A DNA stretch of 64,000 nt, from positions 10,540,001 to 10,604,000 of the forward strand of contig NZ_CP035758.1 in NCBI RefSeq assembly GCF_004208415.1, read 5' to 3'. Below the pieces are notes generated by a model that ran no database searches, had not been told where the DNA came from, and saw nothing but the letters and a program-made list of their open reading frames with translations. The position numbers were made by a program, and so were the translations under genes. Positions 7,638 to 15,762 of the stretch are shown here, one piece after another. The DNA comes from Ktedonosporobacter rubrisoli. Lineage in GTDB: Bacteria > Chloroflexota > Ktedonobacteria > Ktedonobacterales > Ktedonobacteraceae. Within the stretch, counting starts at the first letter, position 1; every line of letters begins with the position of its first letter.

Positions 7638-10133
7638 ATGAGCGTGGAAAGAGGATTGTGTCTTCAAACCAGACGCGAGTTGCTGGCGCAGGTTCTGCCT
7701 CACTATCGTGGGGCCTCACCTGAGCAGAAACGTCAGTTGCTTGATGCATTTACTCAGAGGACAGGATATCATCGCAAATATGCCATGTGGTTATTGAACC
7801 ATACCGAACAAGGACAGCAGGCACCTGTGCGTCCACGGCCAGGCCGGTATGGATCGGAGGTGCAGCAGGCATTGGTGCTGGCCTGGCAGGCGGCGAATCG
7901 GATCTGTACCAAGCGGCTCATGCCGTTTCTGCCCACGCTCATCGAAGCCTTGGAGCGGCATGGACATCTGCATCTAAGCGCGTCCTGCCCCGAGCAATTA
8001 CTCAGCATGAGTGCAGCGACGGCAGATCGTCTGCTGTGCTCCCAGCGCGGACGAGGCCCACATGGTCTTTCGACGACACGGGCAGGAACCCTGCTCAAGC
8101 AGCAGATTCCCATCCGCACGTTCGAGCAGTGGGATGAAACGCAACCCGGTTTTCTGGAAGCTGATCTCGTCGCGCATTGTGGCTCGCAGGTCGAGGGAAG
8201 CTTTCTCTCCACCCTGACCCTCACCGATATCGCCACCGGATGGACGGAGTGCTTGCCCCTGCGCTCCAAAAGCGCCGAGACCGTCCTGGCCGCCTTGCAA
8301 CAAGCGCGAGCGTGCTTTCCGTTTCCGATTCTGGGACTGGATACCGACAATGGGCATGAATTCATTAATGAGTCCCTGCTCGCCTATTGTGAAGCCGAAC
8401 ACATCACGTTCACGCGAGGACGTGAGGGGATCAAGAATGATCAGTGTCATATAGAGCAGAAGAATGGCGCTATCGTTCGTCAGGTGGTTGGCTATGATCG
8501 CCTGGAGGGAGAACGCGCTTACCTCCAACTGGGTGAGGTGTATCAGGCCCTGCGCCTGTACGTGAACGGGTTTCAGCCTTCCATGAAGCTGCAAGCCAAA
8601 CAGTACGACGGCAGAAAAGTGCGCCGGATCTATGATGCAGCAAAAACGCCGTTACAACGGCTGCTGCTTTCAAAGGTGCTGCCTGCGTCGAAGGAGTATG
8701 AGTTGCTGCGGGTGGCCCAGGTGCTCGACCCGCTGCGGCTCTTTCATCACCTGCAAGACTTGCAGCAGGTCCTCTTGGGCTCGACGACGACCGTCTCCCC
8801 AGACGTGGATGAGACCTCTCCCGTGGCGGTCCTGCCGTTTTGCATCGAGCGGTGTCTTGCCGGGCCTCGTGCTGCCAACCCAGAGAGTGTGGAGGCGTCA
8901 CGAGGCGAGGAGGTGCCCCCTGCCGGCGTCGCTGATCCTGTCTCGTCAGGCAAGCGAGAGCACGAGGCAGACCATCAGACCCTATCGGCTTGCTCCTCTC
9001 CGGTTGTCCCTTTTCAGCACATCATGGAAGAAAGCCCGTTTTCTTCTCAACCAGCCTCAGAGGAGGGGACAACACGTAGGCCTGCGACAACGAGCGGCAT
9101 CGCCGCCCAGGATGCCGCCCTATCCGGCAGTGGGCAGCCATTGGCGTCTCACGCGCCTCCCGGCCTCCAACCATCTCGTCACACCCCCTCGGTTCTGACG
9201 ATTGAGCAAGCGGTCTACGCGTATCTGGAGGATCAGAGAAACCGCCACCGCCGTCCCAAGACCTTGGAGTGGCATCGGAAAGCGTTGGGGTTGTTCGGGC
9301 ACTATCTGCGTACTGAACACGAATGTGTCCTGCTTGACCAGGTGACGGAAGCGCAGGTGCGTGGCTGGTTGGCGTGGCTCCCTCACTTGCCTACCGTCAC
9401 TGGCGCTCTTCGCTCACCCAGCACGGTGGCATCCTACGCGCGCTCGGCGCGGGCCTTTTGCCAGTGGATGGTGCGTCATGGGTATCTCTCAACCACGCCT
9501 TTTGCACACCTGCCTCTTCCCCAGATGGAAAATCGTTTGCTTCCTCCACTTGCACCAGGGGAATGGGAGCAGTTGCTGCTGGCTTGTCGGCCCCCAAAGG
9601 AAACCGGGGTGCTGGCAGAGCAGGCGACCGCGCGCAACCGTGCCATCCTCTGGGTTCTTTTTGACACGGGCATGCGTGCCACAGAGGTCTGTTCGTTGCG
9701 TTTGGGGGATGTGGACCGAGAGCAGGGGATCGTGAGCGTTCGGGGGAAAGGCGCGACGGTGCGACGGCTCGCATTGGGGCACGAAGGGCTGCGCCACCTG
9801 CTTGCCTACCTGGATGACTATCGTCTGCGTGCAGCAGGGTGCGAAGAGCAAGCAGACGAAGAGTGCCTCTTCCTCTCTGAGGCAAGCCGTCGTCCGCTTA
9901 CCAAGAGCGGAATAACGCTCTTATTTGACCGGCTCAGGAAGCGCGCTGGGATCATGAGGAAGGGCGTAAGCCCCACCCTGTTGCGTGAGAGCTTTGCGAT
10001 GCGGTATCTGCAAACAGGCGGCGATCTGGGCACCTTGTGGGAATTGCTAGGGCAAAAGGAAAGTGGCTCGTTCCAACACTACATGCAGATGAGTGATGAG
10101 GGGGAGGAGAAAGAGAAGCGGAAGAGGAGTTGA
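7638..10133 (+). CDS. DDE transposase fused to tyrosine recombinase
   Basis: One uninterrupted 831-residue frame. Residues 1-380 are an integrase-core (rve) transposase with an N-terminal helix-turn-helix part (YRGASPEQKRQLLDAF, TGYHRKYA). The catalytic triad is D176 (LEADLVAH), D237 (LDTDNGHEF) and E273 (HIEQKNG), and D237/E273 have the classic D-35-E spacing. Residues ~385-515 are a low-complexity linker. Residues ~518-831 are a tyrosine recombinase: SAM-like N-terminal domain, then R680 (TGMRATEVCSL), K704 (VRGKG), R783 and Y815. The two conserved histidines are replaced by T780 (PTLLR) and Q806 (LLGQ). Alone, each half is ordinary; the fusion is unusual. A read-through of two old genes is possible, but the linker shows no stop or shift. 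The position inside the tRNA island end suggests it mobilises the island. Confidence 0.85.
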   Translation: MSVERGLCLQTRRELLAQVLPHYRGASPEQKRQLLDAFTQRTGYHRKYAMWLLNHTEQGQQAPVRPRPGRYGSEVQQALVLAWQAANRICTKRLMPFLPTLIEALERHGHLHLSASCPEQLLSMSAATADRLLCSQRGRGPHGLSTTRAGTLLKQQIPIRTFEQWDETQPGFLEADLVAHCGSQVEGSFLSTLTLTDIATGWTECLPLRSKSAETVLAALQQARACFPFPILGLDTDNGHEFINESLLAYCEAEHITFTRGREGIKNDQCHIEQKNGAIVRQVVGYDRLEGERAYLQLGEVYQALRLYVNGFQPSMKLQAKQYDGRKVRRIYDAAKTPLQRLLLSKVLPASKEYELLRVAQVLDPLRLFHHLQDLQQVLLGSTTTVSPDVDETSPVAVLPFCIERCLAGPRAANPESVEASRGEEVPPAGVADPVSSGKREHEADHQTLSACSSPVVPFQHIMEESPFSSQPASEEGTTRRPATTSGIAAQDAALSGSGQPLASHAPPGLQPSRHTPSVLTIEQAVYAYLEDQRNRHRRPKTLEWHRKALGLFGHYLRTEHECVLLDQVTEAQVRGWLAWLPHLPTVTGALRSPSTVASYARSARAFCQWMVRHGYLSTTPFAHLPLPQMENRLLPPLAPGEWEQLLLACRPPKETGVLAEQATARNRAILWVLFDTGMRATEVCSLRLGDVDREQGIVSVRGKGATVRRLALGHEGLRHLLAYLDDYRLRAAGCEEQADEECLFLSEASRRPLTKSGITLLFDRLRKRAGIMRKGVSPTLLRESFAMRYLQTGGDLGTLWELLGQKESGSFQHYMQMSDEGEEKEKRKRS

Positions 10134-10304
10134 GGAGATGATTCGCTCTATTCAGATAGATGTCTTGAACGAATGCAGATAACGTCATCATAGATCATCT
10201 TGAGTGTGAATCGTAATTTTGCAAGGTTATGTAGACGAACTGACGCTTCTTTCCAAACTTGTCCTCAATCTCTCTTGCTTTCCTTCCTCTCTTTCAGATA
10301 TACT

Positions 10305-11135
10305 ATGAATAATACATCAATTCAAATTGATACAAATGAATTGGAGGAAATGATGGAGACCCTCCTTGTTTCTCTGCCCGATGTGCTCAAGATGGTCTCT
10401 CATGAGGTTCGTTGGAAACTGTTGCAACTCCTGGCTCACAGCGATTATCGAGTGCAGGATCTGGTTGGGAGGTTGCAGCTCCCGCAAAACCTGGTGTCGT
10501 ATCATCTCAAGCAGCTTCGTCAAGGACAGCTCGTGACCGAACGGCGAAGTAGTGCTGATGAACGTTCGATCTTTTACAGTTTGGATGTGGAACACTTCCA
10601 GAGCCTGTACCTGGCTGCGGGTGAGACGCTTCACCCGGCGGTCACAGCCGCGATGGTGCCACAACGCCAGGACGAGAGCACGATGCAGGTTCCACTGCGA
10701 GTGCTCTTTCTGTGTACCGAGAACAGCGCCCGCTCACAAATGGCCGAAGCGCTCCTGCGTCACCTCAGTCATGGAACCGTCGAAGCGTTCAGTGCGGGCA
10801 GCATTCCTGCCAAACACATTCATCCGCTGGCCCGACGCTGTATGGAGGCGCACGGCATTGACATGAGTTACGCCGTTCCCAAACACTTCGAGGTGTTCCT
10901 GGGAAAGCCTTTTGATGCGATTGTGACGGTCTGTGATCGGGTCATGGAGTCCTGCCCCACGTTTCCTGGCGACCCGGAGCGCATTCACTGGAGCTTTCTT
11001 GATCCTGCCACCATAGAGGGAACAGAAGCTGAACGGCTTCGGGCCTTTGAGCAAACCTCGTTGCAATTAACTACTCGTCTTCGCCTGTTATTGACCCTGT
11101 TAGCACGAAAGAAGAAGAGCCCTCGTGAGCAGTGA
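10305..11135 (+). CDS. ArsR regulator fused to arsenate reductase (LMW-phosphatase fold)
   Basis: 276 residues from ATG 10305. GGAGG at 10343 also allows starts at 10350 or 10353, so the N-terminus is uncertain. Residues ~15-105 are an ArsR winged helix (DVLKMVSHEVRWKLLQLL, LVSYHLKQLRQGQLV). Residues ~130-270 are a thioredoxin-type arsenate reductase: CX5R loop C137-R143 (LFLCTENSAR), the shuttle cysteines C210 (TVCD) and C217 (ESCP), and D233 (FLDP). The fusion puts sensing and arsenate reduction in one chain. The reductase half ends by overlapping the channel gene by 11 nt. First gene of the arsenic block; a free ArsC follows at 11891. Confidence 0.85.
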   Translation: MNNTSIQIDTNELEEMMETLLVSLPDVLKMVSHEVRWKLLQLLAHSDYRVQDLVGRLQLPQNLVSYHLKQLRQGQLVTERRSSADERSIFYSLDVEHFQSLYLAAGETLHPAVTAAMVPQRQDESTMQVPLRVLFLCTENSARSQMAEALLRHLSHGTVEAFSAGSIPAKHIHPLARRCMEAHGIDMSYAVPKHFEVFLGKPFDAIVTVCDRVMESCPTFPGDPERIHWSFLDPATIEGTEAERLRAFEQTSLQLTTRLRLLLTLLARKKKSPREQ

Positions 11136-11898
11136 AACCATCATTGAACGCTCAAGTCCGTCTCGCACTCGCTTCCCACCTGGAAGACTCCTTGAGCCGG
11201 GAACCTGGGCAGCCTATGTGGCAGAGGGGCTGGGCACCTTTGGCCTCGTCTTTGCGGGATGTGGAGCAATTATGATTGATACGCTCTCAGGAGGCCAGAT
11301 CACCCATGTGGGTGTGGGCCTCGTCTTTGGCCTCATCATTACCGTGATGATCTATGCCTTTGGACACATCAGCGGAGCGCATTTCAACCCGGCAGTCACA
11401 CTGGCCTTTGTTCTAGCGCGGCACTTCTCTGTCCGTCGGCTCATCAGCTATTGGATCGCACAACTGATGGGAGCAATCCTGGCCTCCGGGTGCTTACGGC
11501 TGTTGTTTGGTGATGTTGCTCATCTTGGCGCAACGTTGCCTACAGGCAGTGGAGGAGCTTGGCAATCCTTCGGCTTAGAAGCCCTGCTCACCTTTTTCCT
11601 GATGATTGTCATCATGGCGATGGCAACCGATACCCGTGCGGTCGGACAGGCGGCAGCTTTGGCGATTGGGGCGACGGTGGCGCTGGAAGCGCTTTTTGCC
11701 GGACCTATCTGTGGGGCTTCCATGAATCCTGCCCGGTCGCTGGGACCTGCACTCGTGAGTGGAACCTGGACAGCCCAATGGGTCTATCTCCTCGCGCCAC
11801 TCGTGGGAGCCGTTGCCGGGGCGCTTCTCTACCGCTGGATGCGTGAAGCCGGAAAGCATTCACGCTCTCATACTGCTCAGGAGGAACCTCATGAATGA
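11125..11898 (+). CDS. Aquaglyceroporin (MIP family), likely arsenite exit channel
   Basis: 257 residues, GTG start overlapping the previous gene. About six membrane segments surround the two half-helices with NPA boxes: HFNPAVT (N88) and SMNPARS (N201). MIP channels pass uncharged arsenous acid, and in rhizobial ars operons an aquaglyceroporin (AqpS) replaces Acr3/ArsB. Arsenate that enters through phosphate uptake is reduced by ArsC and leaves through the channel. No pump of the Acr3 or ArsB family was found in the arsenic block, which fits that plan. The stop overlaps the next start by 8 nt. Confidence 0.85.
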   Translation: MSSETIIERSSPSRTRFPPGRLLEPGTWAAYVAEGLGTFGLVFAGCGAIMIDTLSGGQITHVGVGLVFGLIITVMIYAFGHISGAHFNPAVTLAFVLARHFSVRRLISYWIAQLMGAILASGCLRLLFGDVAHLGATLPTGSGGAWQSFGLEALLTFFLMIVIMAMATDTRAVGQAAALAIGATVALEALFAGPICGASMNPARSLGPALVSGTWTAQWVYLLAPLVGAVAGALLYRWMREAGKHSRSHTAQEEPHE

Positions 11899-12391
11899 AT
11901 CTGCTCATGCTGCTGCGCAGCCTTTCCGCGTGCTCTTTTTGTGTACCCACAATTCCTCCCGTTCGCAAATGGCAGAGGGGTTGCTGCGCGCACGAGGGGG
12001 TGCCGCCTACGAAGTTTTCAGTGCAGGCACCGAGCCGCGAGTGGTGCATCCATTGGCGATCAAGGCGATGCACGAGATCGGGATCGATATCAGTAGTCAT
12101 CGGTCCAAGAGCCTGGAGGAGTTTCGCGACCAACCACCGATGGACCTGGTGGTGACCGTCTGTGATGAGGCCGCAGAAGCCTGTCCCTTCTTTCCCAATG
12201 CGCGTCGCCAGGTCCATTGGGGCTTCCCTGATCCGAGCCGGGTCACTGGTACAGAGGAAGAGCGCCTAGCCGCTTTTCGTCACATTCGCGACCTCATTGC
12301 GGCGAAAATCAACCACTTTCTTGCCCGCAAGCCCTCTTTATCTTACGCGCAGTTGTATGCAGCAGCCAAAGCGGAGGAGCAGCGGGCATGA
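11891..12391 (+). CDS. arsC: Arsenate reductase, thioredoxin-dependent ArsC
   Basis: 166 residues from ATG 11891, preceded by GAGGAACCTC. The P-loop is C18-T-H-N-S-S-R24, the relay cysteines are C91 (TVCDEA) and C98 (EACPFFP), and D114 lies in WGFPDP. All catalytic positions of the S. aureus pI258-type ArsC are kept. It reduces arsenate to arsenite. The ORF overlaps the channel gene upstream and the flavoprotein gene downstream (4 nt), so the three are translationally coupled. It is a second reductase beside the ArsR-ArsC fusion and is not identical to it. Confidence 0.9.
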   Translation: MNESAHAAAQPFRVLFLCTHNSSRSQMAEGLLRARGGAAYEVFSAGTEPRVVHPLAIKAMHEIGIDISSHRSKSLEEFRDQPPMDLVVTVCDEAAEACPFFPNARRQVHWGFPDPSRVTGTEEERLAAFRHIRDLIAAKINHFLARKPSLSYAQLYAAAKAEEQRA

Positions 12392-13770
12392 GTCATCTGG
12401 TCATTGTGGGCGGCAGCGACGCAGGCATCAGTGCAGCCCTGCGCGCCAGGGAGTTGGATACGAGGGTGCAAATCACGATGATTGTCGAAGACGCGTTCCC
12501 CAACTACAGCATTTGTGGCCTGCCATTTTACCTGAGCGGAGAAGTTCCTGACTATCATCAGCTTGCCCATCGAACGCGAGAAGAGATTACAGGCGCAGGA
12601 ATTGATCTATTGCTCGATCATACAGCACAAGCAATTGGGCCAGAAGCCCATCACGTCACGGTCGTTGATGGAGCTAAGCAGACGCAGCAGATCGCGTATG
12701 ATCGACTCATTCTCGCAACAGGGGCGAAATCGCGGCGTCCTCTCATTGGTGGCATGGACTTGCCAGGAGTCTTCCCCTTGCATACGATGGAAAGCAGTTT
12801 CCAGATGCAGCACTATTTGCAAGCCTCTTCCCCTCGTTCAGCGCTCATTATTGGCGGGGGCTACATTGGGCTGGAAATGGCAGATGCGCTCACGCGGCGT
12901 GGCCTCTCTGTCACGCTCATCGAGCATGGGGCGTCCGTGCTCAAAACTGTTGATCCGAGCCTGGGCACACTGGTGCAGGCAGAACTCTGGCGGCAGGGTG
13001 TGGCCGTCCACACAGGTATCCAGGTACAACAGATTGCAACCCAACAGGAGCACCTGTGCGTCTCTGGCACCGGAGGGTTTGAAGCACACGCCGATATCGT
13101 GTTGGTGGCCGTCGGCGTCGAGCCACGCGCGGAGCTGGCACAAGCCATTGGGGCCGAACTTGGCACGCAGGGCGCGGTGCGCGTGAGCAGGACGATGGCA
13201 ACATCCGTTCCTGATGTGTTTGCGGCGGGCGATTGTGTGGAAACGTGGCATCGTGTCTTGCAAGGTCCCACCTATCTTCCATTGGGGACCACGGCCCACA
13301 AGCAAGGCCGGATTGCGGGTGAAACGGTTGTTGGGGGCGAGCGTCTCTTCGCTGGGACGCTGGGCACGCAGGTGGTGAAAGTGTTTGACCTGGCCATTGC
13401 ACGCACGGGCCTGCGTGAACACGAAGCACGAGCGGCGGGCTTTGATCCGCTCACCATCGAAGGCACCTACCTCGATCACAAGGTCTATTATCCAGGAGCG
13501 CAAACGGTGCATCTGCGCTTGACCGCAGATCGCAGAACGGGTCGCCTCCTGGGCGCTCAGATGGTAGGATCGGTGCAGACAGAAGTTGCCAAGCGCATTG
13601 ACACGCTTGCCACGGCGTTGTTCCATACAATGACCGTCGAGGCGCTCTCGGATCTCGACCTCTCCTACACTCCTCCTCTAGGCAGTCCTTGGGATCTCAT
13701 GCAGATGTGCGCTCAGCAGTGGAGCCAGACGAATGTACATCGTGAGCAACAAACTGAAAGGAGGGCATGA
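12388..13770 (+). CDS. CoA-disulfide-reductase-like FAD/NAD(P) oxidoreductase
   Basis: 460 residues with an N-terminal FAD Rossmann motif (VIVGGSDAGI), the single active-site cysteine C43 in NYSICGLPF as in CoA-disulfide reductases and NADH oxidases, an NAD motif (IIGGGYIGLEMA near residue 153), an FAD-binding VFAAGDC near residue 277, and a C-terminal dimerisation domain. In the arsenic operon it may keep thiols reduced for arsenate reduction or act on arsenical thiol adducts; that role is inferred. ATGA overlaps join it to arsC before and to the reading frame after. Confidence 0.8.
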   Translation: MSHLVIVGGSDAGISAALRARELDTRVQITMIVEDAFPNYSICGLPFYLSGEVPDYHQLAHRTREEITGAGIDLLLDHTAQAIGPEAHHVTVVDGAKQTQQIAYDRLILATGAKSRRPLIGGMDLPGVFPLHTMESSFQMQHYLQASSPRSALIIGGGYIGLEMADALTRRGLSVTLIEHGASVLKTVDPSLGTLVQAELWRQGVAVHTGIQVQQIATQQEHLCVSGTGGFEAHADIVLVAVGVEPRAELAQAIGAELGTQGAVRVSRTMATSVPDVFAAGDCVETWHRVLQGPTYLPLGTTAHKQGRIAGETVVGGERLFAGTLGTQVVKVFDLAIARTGLREHEARAAGFDPLTIEGTYLDHKVYYPGAQTVHLRLTADRRTGRLLGAQMVGSVQTEVAKRIDTLATALFHTMTVEALSDLDLSYTPPLGSPWDLMQMCAQQWSQTNVHREQQTERRA

Positions 13771-13862
13771 AGAACCAACCAGGTGGTAGGCGTGCCCGCA
13801 CCACCACCGCTGATCGTATCCATTCCAGACGAGAGCATCGTTCATTGCTCACAGGAGGTTCT

Positions 13863-14978
13863 ATGAACACCGCATCACGCGTTCATCGCCGAACGTGCTG
13901 GCATCACCCTAGTTTGTTCCTCTTGCTTCCCATTGTGCTCCTGCTTACTGGCTGTTCTGGCTCTACTGCCAACACCCAGACAGGGTGCCCGACAGTGACG
14001 GCACTGCGAGGAGCAGGATCAACCTTTGATGCACCGCTTTTCAACAAACTCTTCTCGGTGTATGCTGGGACACCGTGTGGCCTCTCCGTAGACTATTATG
14101 CAACGGGCAGCGGAGCGGGAATCAGCCAATTCCTTAATCAACTCGTTGATTTTGCTGCCACGGATGCACCACTCACTGACCGACAACAAGGAAGTCTCCC
14201 CAATGGGACCATCCTCCATGTGCCAGTGACACTGGGAGCTGTGGCGATCAGCTATCACCTCACTGGAGTCTCATCTCCTTTGCATCTTTCCGGGGCCGTG
14301 CTGGCCTCCATCTACCTGGGCCACGTGAAAAGCTGGGACGATCCGGCTATCGGTCACCTCAACGCAGGCGTGGTCTTGCCCCATCGTCCCATCCAGGTTG
14401 TGCATCGCTCGGATGGCAGTGGCACCACGGCCATCTTCACTCACTACCTGGCTCAGATCAGCCCGACGTGGAAACGCACGGTCGGAGACGGAACGTCGGT
14501 CGCCTTCCCGGTCGGCGTAGGGAAACAAGGCAACGGAGGCATCGCTGATGCGCTTTCGAGTACGGAAGGCTCCATTGGGTATATTGAGTTGTCCTATGTG
14601 ACACGGTTGCATCTGGCGGCTGCCTCCATTGAAAACCAAGCTGGCGCGTATGTTGCCCCATCAATTGCCGGAGCACAAGCGGCGGCAGCAGGAGTCGAGA
14701 CCATTCCTGCGGATCTGCGCTTCTATGTCGTGAATGCAAGAGGCGCACAGGCGTATCCCATCGCTGGGTACTCCTGGGTGCTGGTCTATCGGACTCCTGG
14801 CGATGGGGAGAAAGGGAAGGCCCTGGCGCAGCTCCTGTGGAGGATGATCCATGATGGACAGACGTATGCCGAGCCACTGGGCTATGCTCCATTGCCAGCA
14901 AGCATCGTGACCAAAGGCGAAGGGCAGATTCGCTCCATGAGGTGTGGCAGCAGTGCAATGGCTTGTTTCACCAGATAA
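13863..14978 (+). CDS. PstS-like phosphate/arsenate-binding lipoprotein
   Basis: 371 residues from ATG 13863, selected because CACAGGAGG precedes it and it gives a signal peptide with lipobox (LLLTGC). An upstream ATG at 13767 also has a ribosome site and would add 32 residues without a signal. The mature part has PstS features: GAGSTFDAPLF, an FAATDAPL segment and HRSDGSGTT for oxyanion contacts. No PstC, PstA or PstB lies nearby. In ars operons, PstS-like proteins are thought to bind arsenate or favour phosphate; which one here is unknown. Confidence 0.8.
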   Translation: MNTASRVHRRTCWHHPSLFLLLPIVLLLTGCSGSTANTQTGCPTVTALRGAGSTFDAPLFNKLFSVYAGTPCGLSVDYYATGSGAGISQFLNQLVDFAATDAPLTDRQQGSLPNGTILHVPVTLGAVAISYHLTGVSSPLHLSGAVLASIYLGHVKSWDDPAIGHLNAGVVLPHRPIQVVHRSDGSGTTAIFTHYLAQISPTWKRTVGDGTSVAFPVGVGKQGNGGIADALSSTEGSIGYIELSYVTRLHLAAASIENQAGAYVAPSIAGAQAAAAGVETIPADLRFYVVNARGAQAYPIAGYSWVLVYRTPGDGEKGKALAQLLWRMIHDGQTYAEPLGYAPLPASIVTKGEGQIRSMRCGSSAMACFTR

Positions 14979-14987
14979 CCGTCCGCT

Positions 14988-15251
14988 ATGCGACGTGTGA
15001 ACGAGTGGGAAGCGAGCAGCGGAATGATCATCTATCGAACGCTCTCCTTTTTCCTGAACTGTCTGTGCGGCCTGCTCTTTGGTGCCAGCATCGGCCTGGT
15101 GCTGGGAGTCCTCATCGCTGGATCAGCGGAGAGCTTTTTCTGGCTCTTTTCCTGGGGAGAAACCGTGCTCATGACCATCGGAGCCGTCGTGGGGAGCGGA
15201 CTAGGCATTGCTCTCGCACTGGTAGTGGATGCCGAATTACGACAGCTCTGA
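14988..15251 (+). CDS. Small two-helix membrane protein
   Basis: 87 residues starting 10 nt after the PstS-like stop. Two hydrophobic segments, ~19-41 (LSFFLNCLCGLLFGASIGLVLG) and ~56-79 (WGETVLMTIGAVVGSGLGI), with a short acidic tail. No named family recognised. Its place at the end of the first arsenic transcript suggests an accessory membrane part, but a chance ORF cannot be excluded. Confidence 0.5.
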   Translation: MRRVNEWEASSGMIIYRTLSFFLNCLCGLLFGASIGLVLGVLIAGSAESFFWLFSWGETVLMTIGAVVGSGLGIALALVVDAELRQL

Positions 15252-15303
15252 TGGAGGAGGAGCGCGATCTTGTTCCGCCTCCGAAGAAAAGCCTCTCCCC
15301 GGA

Positions 15304-15354
15304 TTGACAGACTCCTCCTCTTCTGCTATGCTTCTCGCATCGACATTTCCCGAT
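15304..15354 (+). promoter_or_regulatory. Promoter and probable operator of the second arsR
   Basis: TTGACA (15304-15309) and TATGCT (15327-15332) are 17 nt apart. Just downstream, ATCG (15339) and CGAT (15351) form a short dyad next to the likely transcription start, 20 nt before the arsR ATG. This arrangement suits ArsR autoregulation. Confidence 0.6.
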
Positions 15355-15373
15355 ATGATGAAGTGAGTAGCCG

Positions 15374-15670
15374 ATGAGTACACTGACACCCGAACTGCAA
15401 GCATTTTTGTACGGCCTTGCCAGTGAGACGCGCCAGCACATCTTGTTTGAGGTGTTTATCGATGGGCAAGAGCATACCGTGGGACAGGTCGCCGAGCGTT
15501 CCGGCCTGGGACAATCCACCGCCTCGGAACATCTGGCCGTCTTAAAGCGTGCCGGAATCCTCATATCTCGTCGTGAAGGCAAGGAAGTCTATTATCGCCC
15601 GCAACGCGAGGGAGTCCTGGCGCGGCTTGCCCAACTGACCGATCTGCTGACCCACTGCTGTCAAGAATAG
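15374..15670 (+). CDS. arsR: ArsR-family repressor
   Basis: 98 residues, the size of a bare ArsR winged helix. Motifs: ASETRQHILFEVF, VGQVAERSGLGQSTASEHLAVLKRAGIL (recognition helix) and the wing SRREGKEVYYR. The C-terminus ends DLLTHCCQE, so a vicinal cysteine pair is available for As(III), unlike the classical ELCVCDL site in helix 3. It probably controls itself and the downstream arsO, and so forms a second regulatory unit separate from the ArsR-ArsC fusion. Confidence 0.88.
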   Translation: MSTLTPELQAFLYGLASETRQHILFEVFIDGQEHTVGQVAERSGLGQSTASEHLAVLKRAGILISRREGKEVYYRPQREGVLARLAQLTDLLTHCCQE

Positions 15671-15723
15671 CCTCCGATCCGTAATCCATGCTCACTCATC
15701 GTTCTTTTTTTCTTTCATTTCGT

Positions 15724-15737
15724 CATTTCGTGAAATG
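15724..15737. promoter_or_regulatory. Palindrome upstream of arsO, possible operator
   Basis: The 14-bp palindrome CATTTCGTGAAATG is 25 nt before the arsO ATG. A half copy, CATTTCGTC, directly precedes it. It may be an ArsR site; binding is untested. Confidence 0.35.
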
Positions 15738-15762
15738 TAAAAATGTTTGACAGGAGAGCACT

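Noticed and set aside
8470..9198. Long antisense and alternate-frame ORFs inside the recombinase gene
   Set aside because: They follow the GC-rich codon pattern of the true frame and show no motif.
13767..13862. Longer PstS-like protein from ATG 13767
   Set aside because: It would place 32 residues before the lipoprotein signal; ATG 13863 has its own strong ribosome site.
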